Origin: Apostichopus japonicus
Lineage: Eukaryota > Echinodermata > Holothuroidea > Aspidochirotida > Stichopodidae
Direction of reading: 5' to 3'
DNA: 64,000 nt
Assembly: GCF_037975245.1 (NCBI RefSeq)
Contig: NC_092568.1
Coordinates: forward strand, 5,372,001 to 5,436,000
This document shows positions 32,570-64,000 of this stretch, piece after piece. Position 1 is the first letter of the stretch. Each line of letters opens with the position of its first letter. Under the pieces are notes generated by a model. It made no database searches, was not told the origin of the DNA, and saw only the letters and a program-made list of their open reading frames with translations. The position numbers were made by a program, and so were the translations under genes.

Positions 32570-32858
32570 AGCTTGTAAACACGACACTCAAGAAGGGAAG
32601 ATCAGACCAATTTCATATTTGATGTGTAGAAGTACCACATTAAGTATGAAAAGCCTATTGTTTTTGGTGGAGGTCAAAGGTCACCTGGGTGAACTTGTGA
32701 AAACCTTGTAAACACGATATCTCAAGAAGGGAAGGTCATGCCAAATTCTTATTTGGTGTGTAGAAGCACCACATCGAGTACAAAATATATATTGTTTTTG
32801 GTGGAGGTCAAAGGTCATTTGGGGTCACCAGGGGTCAAATTGTGAAACAATTGTAAAC
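32570..32858. repeat. Tandem repeat (about 133 bp, 2 units) carrying DR1 sites
   Basis: Two units start TTGTAAACACG (32573 and 32706), include CTCAAGAAGGGAAG and TGTGTAGAAG.ACCACAT, and end TTTTTGGTGGAGGTCAAAGG. Each carries a perfect DR1 (AGGTCA-A-AGGTCA) at 32671-32683 and 32805-32817. A third start occurs at 32851. The family name is not known to me. Confidence 0.85.
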
Positions 32859-33840
32859 ATGTACACCCTCACTATACATTACATCAGATCGAAACCACAA
32901 TGCATGTTTGCATTCTGGCTGTACCATTATTATAATTTTCTTAATTGGTCTTTCACTTGGCAGATCGATAAATATGTCACCTTTCATAAAAAAAAGTAGT
33001 GGGAAGGTACCACTCAGAAAGTAAAGGCACAGAATGTACAGACCGAAAAATGCATCACTGTACCAAGGATCGCAATCTTCACATTTCTCTTACCCTCCAA
33101 ACCCCAATGCCCCTCCAAACCCCTGCATGTTGAGGAATAGTCCCTGTCCTGAAATAGAAAATACTAGGCTTGGGTAGAACGCTATAACTCTGTGGAACGA
33201 TTCAAACCCTATTCTCTTGTATAATTTTCGCATTATATGCGCGCACATCGGCACATGCCAGTGGCGGAGAAACAGGGGGGTTGGGGGGTTTTAACCCCCC
33301 ACTTTTTGAAGAGGGGGGGGTTGGCCCACACAATCAACCCCCCTAGTTTTTGCCAGTAATGTTCTGTTATAGCCTATGTTATGTGCTCCAAATGGCATAA
33401 TAAATCAAATTATTAAATTTGAAATTGTTAAAGTCATTTCAACCTTTTACCTGGTAGGCTACATCAACAATTAACAACCGAAAACCGAGTTAGAATTGAC
33501 CCACACATTATTTCTAGCCCCTTTCCCCCACCTTGCGCATTGGAACTTGTAGCTCATAGCGCTAACTTCACCCCACAACAGACATACACAAAATAACGTT
33601 TTGTTGCTGTTGAATAGCTTTGGAACTGTATACACTTGCCAACTTCAACGAGGTGAAGGAAGGAAAAGAAAAAGAAGAAAGAGAGAAAAGGAGAAAAGGA
33701 TGGAGTAGAAAATACGGCAAGAAAACGGGAAGAGAAAAAGGAACAGTGACAAAATTATTCGAATTTGTAAAGCAAACAGCAGATATCACATCATATCAGT
33801 GAGCATGAAAATGGCGTTCCACGATAAACAGCCTCCAAAC

Positions 33841-34386
33841 CATGGGCGCAGATCCTGGTGAGGACAGCGGGACGCGTCCCCACCAACTTTTTCAGTAGTG
33901 GGGACATGATATACCGTATCCCCACCAATTTGTCTTGACCAATAGCTGCATTTCAAGTTCCCCTGTATTGAACTTTGGCGCAGTTTGATCCAGCATTGTG
34001 CAAATGACATGCAGCAGTTCTCATTTTGCACAGTTGTTAAATATAGGACGGAAATCGCATTTGCGGCAGTCTATATTTGTTTTCTGGGAGAGGACCCCAG
34101 ACCCATCATATATACAAAAGTCTACTTGGATTATTTGTCCCCTGATTTTCTTTCTGCAGACACCCATGTATTTCTCCAAACTAAATTTCTAAGCCATGAG
34201 ATCTAAAACTTAAGGAGGTTTAGGAGCATCATTAGGTCTGGGAAGTGTTATTTCCGGCGATCTGGGAGGTATATTTGCCAAAAAAAATCGTACGCTACGC
34301 GCGAACCCATGGTCGCGCTCCGCTTAGATAGTTTCATAGAACAGACATGCGTCCCCACCATTATCCAAGACTGATCTGCACCCATG
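33841..34386. mobile_element. Nested hAT element, 546 bp
   Basis: The termini CATGGGCGCAGATC and GATCTGCACCCATG are inverse complements with one mismatch. They are flanked by CTCCAAAC (33833-33840) and CTCAAAAC (34387-34394), an 8-bp target duplication with one difference. It sits wholly inside the 33259-35191 element and so inserted later. Confidence 0.85.
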
Positions 34387-35117
34387 CTCAAAACTGTCGA
34401 TGTGTGTAGTGTTCGGTTTCGGAAATATCTGGTATATTTTTATTTCCTTCAACGAAATTTTTTAGTAGCCGTCTGAATTTTCGAAAATTCCCTAACCAAC
34501 ATTCTTCATCATACTTCATCATACTCGTGCAATTTTGACCCGTCTGTTAGGGTTTGAAGGAGGTTTTGCTATACCGGTTGTCCATAGATGATATTTTGTG
34601 CAACATTATGGGTATGTTTTGAAGTGAATTTATTCACGAGAATTGTGAATTTTCAAATTCTGAACAGTGGGGCTGACGGATATTGTGGGCCGCGATGAAC
34701 AATCACCTACAAAAGCAATGATCCACAGGATATGTGATGAAGTCGAACATGATGTGTGACTGGTGACAATCTTCAAAAAGGTTATAGATGAGAAAAAAAG
34801 TATTTGGAAAAAACTTGGTTCTCAGGCAAAAGTGTACATATGGTTGGTCAGTTTCAAGCCCGAGAAGTGCCATTTCCGGTGATCTGGGGGTACCAAAACC
34901 AGAAATTTGCTTGTACGCTGCGCGCCAACCAATGGTGGCGCTCCGCTTATATAGTAATACGCGCCCCCCGGGTTAGAAAATCCTGCATACGCCCCTGGTT
35001 AAATGCAGCTTTCCAAGGCCTGGGCAGTGCCATTTACTGCAATCTGGGAGGCAATATTTGCCAAAAAATTCTTGTGCACTTCGCGCCAACTTATGGTGGC
35101 GCTCCACTTAGATAGTG
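34236..35117. repeat. Three dispersed copies of a hAT subterminal segment
   Basis: A roughly 100-bp segment reading (T/A)TTTCCGG.GATCTGGG ... GCGCGAACC/GCGCCAAC ... TGG(T/C)(G/C)GCGCTCCGCTTA(G/T)ATAG occurs at about 34236-34336, 34860-34958 and 35020-35117. The first is in the nested element, the last is near the right end of the outer element, and the middle one precedes ACGCCCCTGG near 34997, which may be a third hAT right end. Confidence 0.65.
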
Positions 35118-35199
35118 AGCCAGCAGTTATGACTTTTTATTTCATCAATGGCCTGCAACCCCCCACTTCTGACAAGAAATCTCCGCCACTGGCACATGC

Positions 35200-37548
35200 C
35201 CATATATATTATTCACGCAATAGTAAAACTTGTAAAAAAAAATACTCTTCGGAGAGTATAAGAACCGTATATGTCATCCTTTGACGTAGGCAAAAGTGAA
35301 ATACGATTTATGAAGAATGCTAAGTCTTCTGTCTATAAAGCTAGTCTGCAAGTAGAGGATCGAGACTGCACCAGGGAGTGAAGAAGGTACTTTTTAAGAA
35401 AAGTCACCAGGAAAGAACCTGGGCACGCAAACCAAACTACCGAACGACTGGTCCGCTCTCAATCCCATTGCATAGAGACTGTGTGATCATCGTCAGGTGT
35501 GTATCACGATTCCCCCAGAACGGGAACAGAAACTACACATGATCTTAGCCAGGGAGTGAAGTAGGTGAAGGTTATGCAACTCTATGGCTTGAAAAAGTGG
35601 CAATCAAATGGGTAGGCCGAGGGGAAACAAAAGTTGTCTTTTAATTTAGAATGTTCAAATTGATGATAGAAATTTACGGAGACAGTTTCAAAAGTGCGCC
35701 CTCCTTATTTACCGGGTGAATTTGAACGTTTGTTTTTATTGTATTATGACATGGACATTCAACGTTTGCTATAGAAAACGGATTCAAAGAGACAAGACCG
35801 TGCTGTCTGCTTAGTGAATCGTTTGAGCAGTTAAGTGGAAATGAATATTTTTATGTAACTTCGTGTTATTATACATGATTACTGTTAGAGCTACTAACTG
35901 AAACTTTGCTTAAACGAACCGGATAGGAACGGCTTTACGGCCTAGCGAAATTTGCTAAGACAAACCTAACGGCGTACGCTACCCATAGTGTAACAGTTTG
36001 GCATAGGCCTACATGGAAGAACCTTACTCCTGCAACAGCTAACGGCAACGCTATACAGTAGACTGCCGTGTGTCCTATCTAATATTTACGCCTACGCTAT
36101 ACTGACAGCCTCACTAAGTTATATTGCATTTACAACATCTAGCCTAACAAAGATATGAACATACCATAGATATAATGCTAGCCCTCGGTTAAGATGGTTA
36201 GTACTAGTAGGTGTAATAACTTTTAAAAATAAAATACATAGGCTAGGCCTAGGCTACCAAAGGTATCATTTATAAAGCTAGTCCTAAGATAAGTTGGGTA
36301 ATATTAATAACAGTTTGGCTAAATGATGTTCTAACAAATACATAGCCTAGGCTACCTAATATAAGTACAAACTAAAGTCTTACTCTTAGGACTGAACAGT
36401 TTGCCAGGTGATAACATCAACTTGGACCAAATAAAGTTTGAACTGCTCAAGAAGCCAAGTGCACAGTAAAGGAGCCAAATTAAAGCTGTATTATTTAGGC
36501 CTTGGTCTACAGTAATTTCAGTTCTAGGCTAATTGGCATTAGGCCAATACTCCAATAGTAGCAGCACAAACTTCACAAATAGAAATAAACATCATGACAA
36601 AAATTGCCAATTTGCCATGAAATAATGGGTTGTAAACCATTTCTGTGGCAGGAATTTAATGCATTATCTGATTCAAATGTTAATATCTTGCTATATACTG
36701 TAAGGTTAGATGTAACATGTAAGAGAATAACATAGCCTAGCCTAGACCAAAATTCTGACAGCAGCTCAAGTGTTACAAGCTGAAAACACTAAATAAAGTT
36801 GTGCTGAATGTTAAAATTGTGTGACCACCAGTTACAGGATTTAACAGTTTGCGTCCTCTTAAAGTTCTACAATTTTTAAATTGGCCAGGCCTTCAGCTGA
36901 TTTTTGTTTTCCTCCCTGGCTTTAATAAAAATTTCAGGGCATCGGTATTATCTGGCTGCATCATTGCCAGGGTTCATAGGTACAGTATTTATATTCTTCC
37001 TGATTCAGAGAGAGACTTTGATCAAAAAAGCAATCCCAAGTTCACCTAATTAGTAGGCTAGGGTCTTCAGATGTTACTGGATCGCCTTGTACCAAAAAGT
37101 TGTTATCTGACCTAACAAGTGACGAAGGCCAGAGTTCAAGGAGACGAATTTATGTTTTAAACTTAAAGTGTACATAGCTGCATGCAGAATTTCTCTCAGG
37201 TTGCTTGTTTTGATTTACATTCTTCTTAACTCTTTAAATTATAGTCTACCAATAGACCTTAGTTTCATTTTGTTTGGAAATGATGTACTATACCCAGTTG
37301 TTTCTCAGTTTTTCACAGTATGAAATTGAAAATGTACTCATTGAGTTGACAAACACTGAACTGCTACAAGGCTGATGTGATATCTACTGACCAGTGTGTT
37401 TGGTTCAGTGGGTTATCCGTAAATATCATAGGAATGATCCTAACAACAAGCACATGTTCATTTTACTAATATTTAACAGTTTTTTCTTTCTGATCTGAAT
37501 AATGTTTCATATTTTGTACTATATTGCAGAAACATTCCTAGCTTCAGG
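35200..37548. other. Intergenic and 5' flank of KNL1
   Basis: No coding exon seen. A coding exon with its own acceptor (37521-37529) starts KNL1, so at least one 5' UTR exon and the promoter must lie upstream, probably between 35300 and 37000; I cannot place the start site. From 35990 to 36540 the sequence is enriched in AGGCCTA/TAGGCCTA-type motifs. Confidence 0.4.
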
Positions 37549-58663
<21,115 letters not shown>

Positions 58664-60890
58664 TTAAAGTAATGAAGCACCGCCCATTTTATTTAGCAGC
58701 AAGAAGTTGTAAGATACACCATTTGAAACCTATTGCTGTCAACAACATATCCTGAGTAATCTACCTACACATACTGGAAAGGAGGTGAAAGAGGAGGTGA
58801 CTGTTTTGAGCCAACTAATGAAGACATCCATCCAGTTAGCTACTAGATCTATGGTTTTGATCTCACTAGTAGGATTTATCTCACAGCATTCCAGTGACAT
58901 ACACAGAAGACTCGATGAATATGGTCCCTTGCTGCATCGATAGGACATTTGACAGTGAAATGTTTAACATTTTGTGGAGGAACTCTCTTTCAGATTGTCA
59001 CCACTAATGTAATTGAATGATGGGACCAGTATCATCTCAAGGTGTAGGTTAATGTATAAATGTTGTAGATTTTCATTCTTAGGAGGATCTTCAGAGGCAG
59101 ACAGAGATGAAAAGATTGATGATTTAAATGCAGTAATATTTAATCTTTGGTTTTTATTTCAAGGCATGATAAAGTGTATTTACAAGCCTTTATATATCCT
59201 AATCAACAGGAAGACTTCAGTGAACTGATAACTTCACTGTTTAGGGTTTTAAAAAAAACTAATTTGTACATATAATACAATTATTTAGTTAATTTAACAA
59301 TTAAGTAATGTAAGCAATGCCGCTGCCTTACATTACCTAGTGATCAGCAAAACTACACAGCTGAAGGATATGTAGCATTTGTGTACCATCAGCTATTAAA
59401 ACAATAGCAAAAATACAGTATTAAAATAGGAGAGTCCTAATTAATAATCAAACTGTTTAGGAGGTGGGTGACCTTTCCAGGGAATAATTTATCCGGTACT
59501 GCAAAGGAAAATGCAAAATTTGTCAAATTGCTATACAAGTTTAAAGATACATACAGTAGCAGTCTTTGTACACAGGAACAAGAGTATTTTATAAGAGACA
59601 AAGTTCATAGACTGCGAAATTTGAACACAACATTATTCCACTGCTTTCTGAAATATTGTCGTCATAAATGGACATAAATATGTTAATTAACATTCTTGAT
59701 GTTTGCTTGACAACAGCTGTCATCTGTTCCTAGCTATACTGATTTCTGTGACTAAAACTGTTAGCTTTTCTTATGTCAGAAAGGTGACATTTGCTGTCAA
59801 TTAGTTTTTGCGGCACTGCTTAAAATGATTAAACTTTATGTGTTTTCATTCTGTATACTCCATAGCAGTTTTATCTATATTTAGGTCACAGATCTCACTT
59901 ATTCTTTGACCCTACCTCCATTTCCCCTCCCTCTCCACAAACATTTATGTTCATCTTCCAACATCATCTCATAACTATACTTGGATCTCATATCAAGAAT
60001 CATGTTAATTTACAGTGTAGCGATGGTACCATTTGTAGATTTCAAGCATTAAAATCTGATGAAAAAGATCAGATCCTTACAAAAAAAGAGATACATGTTA
60101 ATAAAATTCTAAATGAACTGAATGTTGTCAACTAAGTAAACATTCCAATTGTATCACATTTCAAGGATAAATAAACAAACAGTATTATAATATGAAAGTA
60201 AAGCTATTGAAGAACATCATTCATGATGATATCACAGATCACATACTAGCATTCACTTTTCTGGAGTATCAAAGTGTTTATTCCAAGTTTTTATCAAATG
60301 TTACATATAAAAAAAAATGTATCTGGAATTGGGTGCAAGATATTGAGATGGGGATTTCAACTAACAGTGTAGAATATTCTTCTCTTCCATAGACATTTCA
60401 GGTTGCCTACCAACAGAAATTCCCTCCTAGCTATCATCTCATGGTACCACATTGTTACATATTTCCCTCATCAGTAACAGATAATATTGTTATTTCTGTT
60501 GTTATTTCTGTTGTAATATGTTTCTGTAATATGTTTTATGTAATATGTTTCTGTTGTAATATTGTTATTTCTGATAATATTAAATCCAATTAATAATTAT
60601 CATTATTGTTATGAAGATGTTAATTTAACAGTCTATGAAATTCTAACTTCAAGTATTGTCTTGAACATTTTAGTTTTAACTTTCTACATAATTTTTCAGC
60701 TAGAGAATAATTTGTTGTTGTTGTGAGTGTTGATACAGTTTGTAAATATATTGATACATGTAGATCAATTCAATAGATTTACATGCTTTTCTGTCGTTAT
60801 ATTATCATAAATAAATGACTTGAATGCAGAATGTACTTTTCCTTGGTGATCTGATGCATATTACAATCATTCACTTGAGTGTTGAATAAA
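58664..60890 (+). other. KNL1 3' UTR / convergent intergenic region
   Basis: AATAAA signals at 60170-60175 and 60885-60890 are candidates for the KNL1 transcript end. A perfect 10-bp hairpin lies at 59305-59336, and a TAATATGTTTCTGT-type repeat at 60480-60580. The short reading frames here (for example 59468-59677, 59947-60135) have no recognisable domain. Confidence 0.4.
59305..59336. repeat. Perfect 10-bp stem, 12-nt loop hairpin
   Basis: GTAATGTAAG (59305-59314) and CTTACATTAC (59327-59336) are exact inverse complements in the probable KNL1 3' UTR. Confidence 0.85.
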
Positions 60891-61341
60891 TTGCATACAA
60901 AAATCTTTTAATTATATGAGTTTTGGAACACCGCAGAAATAAATCTCAGTAAACTTTTTATTCTAAGGTGCTAGGAATATCTGAATGATGTAATGGACAT
61001 ATTAACATATCAAATTTTTATTATTACTTGCCATGAGAATCTATGTGCAACTTCACTTGCAGTCTTTGTTTTTTGTATCAAAAAGAGACAACAAAAACAG
61101 TGTGCTTTGAAACCATTTGATTCAGGGTTTTAAGGAATCCATTTTAACTTGAAACTGAATTTATTAAAGCTTAGCGATTGTGGTAACAGAAATTACAAGA
61201 CAAGCTGTTTGGTAAGTTTCAAGTTAGTTGGCATCAACAGACAAATCAAGTATGAATATTGTTTCTTAGATTGCTTCAAGTTCAACCTGTGTTAAAACAG
61301 CCACAAATCTGAATACATTGGTCGTCAATGCAGGCCCATCG

Positions 61342-61566
61342 CTATTGATCTTCCGGCGCAAAATCGTCCGTTCTGAACATTAAACTGCTCTGATATTTAG
61401 ACTGAGCTGTGTGAAATTCTGGTCTAAGAGCAACACCTCGAGGAAAGTCCGGTCTTTTTGCGTCAACTCTTTTACGAGGCTCGACTTCATTCATCCGCTC
61501 CCTTTTATCTAAAAACAGGCTTTCATCATGAGGACCTTTAGGAATGATTCCACTCATATCGCAGTT
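61342..61566 (-). CDS. Unknown small gene, exon 3
   Basis: Encodes NCDMSGIIPKGPHDESLFLD through FAPEDQ, 74 residues. The upstream frame extension (61567-61590) is intron. Confidence 0.82.
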   Translation of the reverse strand, partial: NCDMSGIIPKGPHDESLFLDKRERMNEVEPRKRVDAKRPDFPRGVALRPEFHTAQSKYQSSLMFRTDDFAPEDQ

Positions 61567-63278
61567 CTGAAAAATACAAAAAGGAAACAAGCAAATTAGA
61601 AATTAAAGCTTCAGCTGAGCAAGTACTGTAATATAAATATGTTGTCATGAACCAAAGAAAACTGTACTGGCCAAAATAAATTCAGGGAGAGGTTGATTGG
61701 TCTCAGTTGCTATGACAATGGACTGCAACGTATTCAAATTTTACTTCATATACAAACATTTTACTATTTTCTGAAAGGTATGGACACCTCTTCTTCCCTG
61801 ATTAGATTAACAATACAAAATTAGTAACAAATGCCAGTTGCATTATTTACATATTCATTACATATTTCATTTCCACTCATATGTATAGCATGTTTTCTGA
61901 TTTGGTGAAAATCTGTTGACTTGAAATTTAATACATTTATCACATTACCACAGTATTAACTTTTAAACTCAAAACTAAATTAGAATTACTGTAAATAGCA
62001 GCAGTGTTTAATCTTACCTTTACGATAAGTTCCCTGTTCTTCATATCTGTCTTCCATTCTGGGACATATCTTCTTGGGAAAACTGGATGCAACTTTGAAA
62101 ATTGTGGAATACTGAGAAGAAAAATATCAGTACAGAACAATGGAGAAGTTGACTAGGCAATTATAAACAAATAAGGGAAGAGCCAATCATTTTTGGCTCC
62201 AGCATTGGCAATCAAGCCTTACATTAAGCAGGCACCTGGCAATTCTCAGATTGTGCGCCCTGGTTTGCCTCTAAACTTAGCGACTTAGCGACGCTGATTT
62301 TGGTAAATGACACCTGGTCATTCCCCCCAACGTTACTCCTGACGTTAAGCGACACACTTAAGTCAATGGAGATTTGGTTGCAGCTTATGATTCAAATTTA
62401 CGGATTCCTATAAGATAATTTTCAATTGCCAACGGCAGCTCCTATTCTTATGAGGGGAATAACTCATAAACATTAGCTAATAGGCTGGTCGGTGGTAGAT
62501 TATGAAATCATTTGCTACGGGTATACAGAAGAGATCGTGACAACAGTTGAGTGATCATTATTTGTTAAAAGTAACATTGTAAAGCCTTATATGAATGCAT
62601 TCGTGTTTCAGAAATGGGTCTTGGAAAAATGGCTCCCGGTCACGCCAAAAACCAAAGGACTGCTGGAGCCAAAAGTGGATTCGACTAACACCTGGTCCTT
62701 GGCCTAGTCTTAATGTAAGGCTTGTTTGCAGTGACCTCATGGAAATAATTGAACAAGTTTCAAAGACCAAAAAAATATATATTACTTTATGCCATATATA
62801 TTTTCACAATAACAAACATAAACATAGGCCTAATGAGATAAAGTTACGACAAAACTAGGATTTTTTAAAAATTTCCATCTCTTTTTTTTCTCACTTTGAC
62901 ACTTTCCATAGCAAGTAATTTATCAAAATCCAGAATATTGCTCAAGTTTGAATGTAATTTAGGACATACAATAAGTTCTTAGTCACTCACACACACCAGG
63001 TAAAATAGGATTGCATTTTTTTTTAAACTTTAATTTGTAGTTCATGGGTTCTATGTAGGCCTACTCAAACAGGGGTGAAAATGTAGTCTTCCTGCCATGC
63101 TTAGCATAAATTTAGGCATAAGGTACTGTTCCATAATTTTCTCTTGTCCTTAATGATGTTCACTGATAAGAACATGATCAATGTACGAAAAACCAGAAAA
63201 GGGTAACGTTATGTCTAGGGTAACAGCTTTTGATGCTTACCTTGGTGAACTTGCTCCTGACGACATCTTTTGTGACAT
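61342..63278 (-). CDS. Small three-exon gene, 118-residue protein of unknown function
   Basis: Coding exons on the minus strand: 63278-63241, 62111-62018, 61566-61342. ATG at 63278 (MSQKMSSGASSP); donor CCAAG|GTAAGC; acceptor TTTTTCTTCTCAG; donor GTAAAG|GTAAGA; acceptor GTATTTTTCAG; stop TAG at 61344-61342. The frame closes at 118 residues. The protein is basic and proline-rich, with no signal peptide, membrane helix or coiled coil. Short phrases include HPVFPRRYVPEWK, MSGIIPKGPHDE, RKRVDAKRPDFPRGVALRPE and SSLMFRTDDFAPEDQ. This pattern of spaced aromatic/Pro/Arg motifs resembles small ciliary microtubule-inner proteins, but I cannot assign a family. The three in-phase, well-formed introns make it a real gene. 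It is convergent with KNL1. Confidence 0.8.
62018..62111 (-). CDS. Unknown small gene, exon 2
   Basis: Encodes SIPQFSKLHPVFPRRYVPEW and KTDMKNRELIVK, bounded by a strong acceptor and GTAAGA donor. Confidence 0.82.
62112..63240. other. Intron 1 of the unknown small gene
   Basis: No other exon seen. The reading frame 62595-62858 on the plus strand has no recognisable domain. Confidence 0.5.
63241..63278 (-). CDS. Unknown small gene, exon 1 (start codon)
   Basis: Starts CAAAATGTC; a second ATG four codons on is also in frame. Twelve codons plus two bases to the GTAAGC donor. Confidence 0.75.
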
Positions 63279-63965
63279 TTTGCTGATTTCTGTAATTTCT
63301 GTACAATGATATTAAGGTAAAATCTGAAGCCTAAGCTATACTACACTAGGCTAAACTATACAATAATAACGTTTCTTTACTAAATGAAGCGCGTGCACCA
63401 GATAAGTTGATACAGCATTTCCTATATTATCAGGTTGGTGTTATAACTGTGAAAGTTGTGCAATGGGCAAGAATGCGATGTTTTTCAACCTGCCAACAGT
63501 GATATAAGACCTATTTCGTGCTCGAACCAATATTCGCTTGACCGCGGCTAGTCTTTGGTACTAACATCGATATTATTAATTACCAACACTTGCGAGCTTG
63601 TTGTTGTCATGACAGTCACACAGCTGATTAGCTTGACCTATCGCCCCTTATGAATATTTATATCGGGCAAAGGCCGGACCGACAGTGTAGTATAGTTTAT
63701 TATTCCGATGCGATGTGCAATCACATTTTGTACTGAGTTTACTTTACCTGTATTTAGTCATTTTCTTTGAGGTAAGATACATTTAGAACCATGTAGGCCA
63801 TTTTTTTCTCGTGTACCTATGGTCTATTATCAGTAAATATTATAGGTCGATCGTAAGGTTACTGCCAACACATAAAGGCTAATTGTACCTGTTACACGAT
63901 AAACGTGATTGGTAGTTCTACATGAGTCCTACCCAGTATGTACATACGTTAAGTTATATAGTATG
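63279..63965. promoter_or_regulatory. 5' flank of the unknown small gene
   Basis: This must contain the promoter of the minus-strand gene. No TATA box is clear. AGGCCTA-type motifs and a GGGCAAAGGCCGG stretch near 63664 are present. No plus-strand gene is seen. Confidence 0.35.
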
Positions 63966-63998
63966 ACCAGGGAGCTGCTACTCTAGCAGCTCCCTGGT
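63966..63998. repeat. Perfect 15-bp palindromic hairpin at right edge
   Basis: ACCAGGGAGCTGCTA, loop CTC, then the exact inverse complement TAGCAGCTCCCTGGT. Probably the terminus of a foldback or DNA transposon continuing beyond the window. Confidence 0.85.
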
Positions 63999-64000
63999 AT

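Larger units (their letters stand above)
33259..35191. mobile_element. hAT DNA transposon, 1.93 kb, perfect 8-bp target duplication
   Basis: The terminal inverted repeat CAGTGGCGGAGA at 33259 is matched by TCTCCGCCACTG ending at 35191. It is flanked by identical direct repeats GCACATGC (33251-33258 and 35192-35199). The 8-bp duplication and CAGTGGCG end are hallmarks of hAT elements. Both ends are followed inward by poly-G/C-rich segments. I see no intact transposase; the only longer frame inside (33620-33802) is a Lys/Glu-rich, purine-biased stretch. Non-autonomous or decayed, and interrupted by a second hAT at 33841-34386. Confidence 0.9.

Noticed and set aside
33620..33802. Lys/Glu-rich 60-codon frame as a transposase fragment
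   Set aside because: It is purine-biased low-complexity sequence without BED finger or hAT dimerisation motifs.

Overview
This window looks like nuclear DNA from an invertebrate deuterostome, most likely an echinoderm and possibly a sea cucumber. The species is inferred from gene content and repeat style, not proven. All genes are split by GT-AG introns. The introns are AT-rich and hold microsatellites, many short poly(C)/poly(G) runs, tRNA-derived SINE fragments, hAT-like DNA transposons and Penelope-like repeats. No operon, Shine-Dalgarno site or CRISPR array is present.

Four genes can be assembled exon by exon with reading frame kept across every junction. (1) 841-9469 (+): the 3' 14 coding exons of a sodium-coupled monocarboxylate transporter of the SLC5A8/SLC5A12 type. 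It gives 534 residues; the N-terminal exon(s) lie left of the window. (2) 12410-28240 (+): a complete presenilin, the catalytic subunit of gamma-secretase, with 10 coding exons and 503 residues. Both catalytic aspartates and the PAL motif are intact, and there is a second candidate first exon at 18450. (3) 37549-58663 (+): a complete kinetochore scaffold KNL1 (CASC5/Spc105 family), 22 coding exons and about 2,068 residues. It has N-terminal SILK and RVSF PP1-docking motifs, one 4.1-kb exon with 16 MELT-like repeats, a coiled coil and a C-terminal tandem RWD region. (4) 61342-63278 (-): a small three-exon gene for a 118-residue protein I do not recognise, convergent with KNL1.

Between and inside the genes: a TTGGGTAA/TTACCCAA inverted-motif array at the left edge (about 220-580); a 371-bp hAT MITE with a perfect 8-bp target duplication (10056-10426); a 35-bp minisatellite of eight hairpin/E-box units inside a presenilin intron (22236-22512); a foldback of two Penelope-type ends carrying a hammerhead-ribozyme-like core (30663-30790); a 0.58-kb MITE with about 110-bp inverted termini (31259-31826); a tandem repeat carrying DR1 nuclear-receptor half-sites (32570-32850); a 1.9-kb hAT element (33259-35191) with a second hAT element nested inside it (33841-34386); SINE and LINE tails in KNL1 introns; and a perfect 15-bp hairpin cut by the right window edge.

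The neighbouring genes have unrelated jobs (membrane transport, intramembrane proteolysis, chromosome segregation), and nothing suggests they work together. The most informative single element is the KNL1 MELT array, where a 144-bp (48-residue) unit is being duplicated tandemly within one exon. The foldback with the ribozyme-like core and the nested hAT elements are the best candidates for unusual structure.
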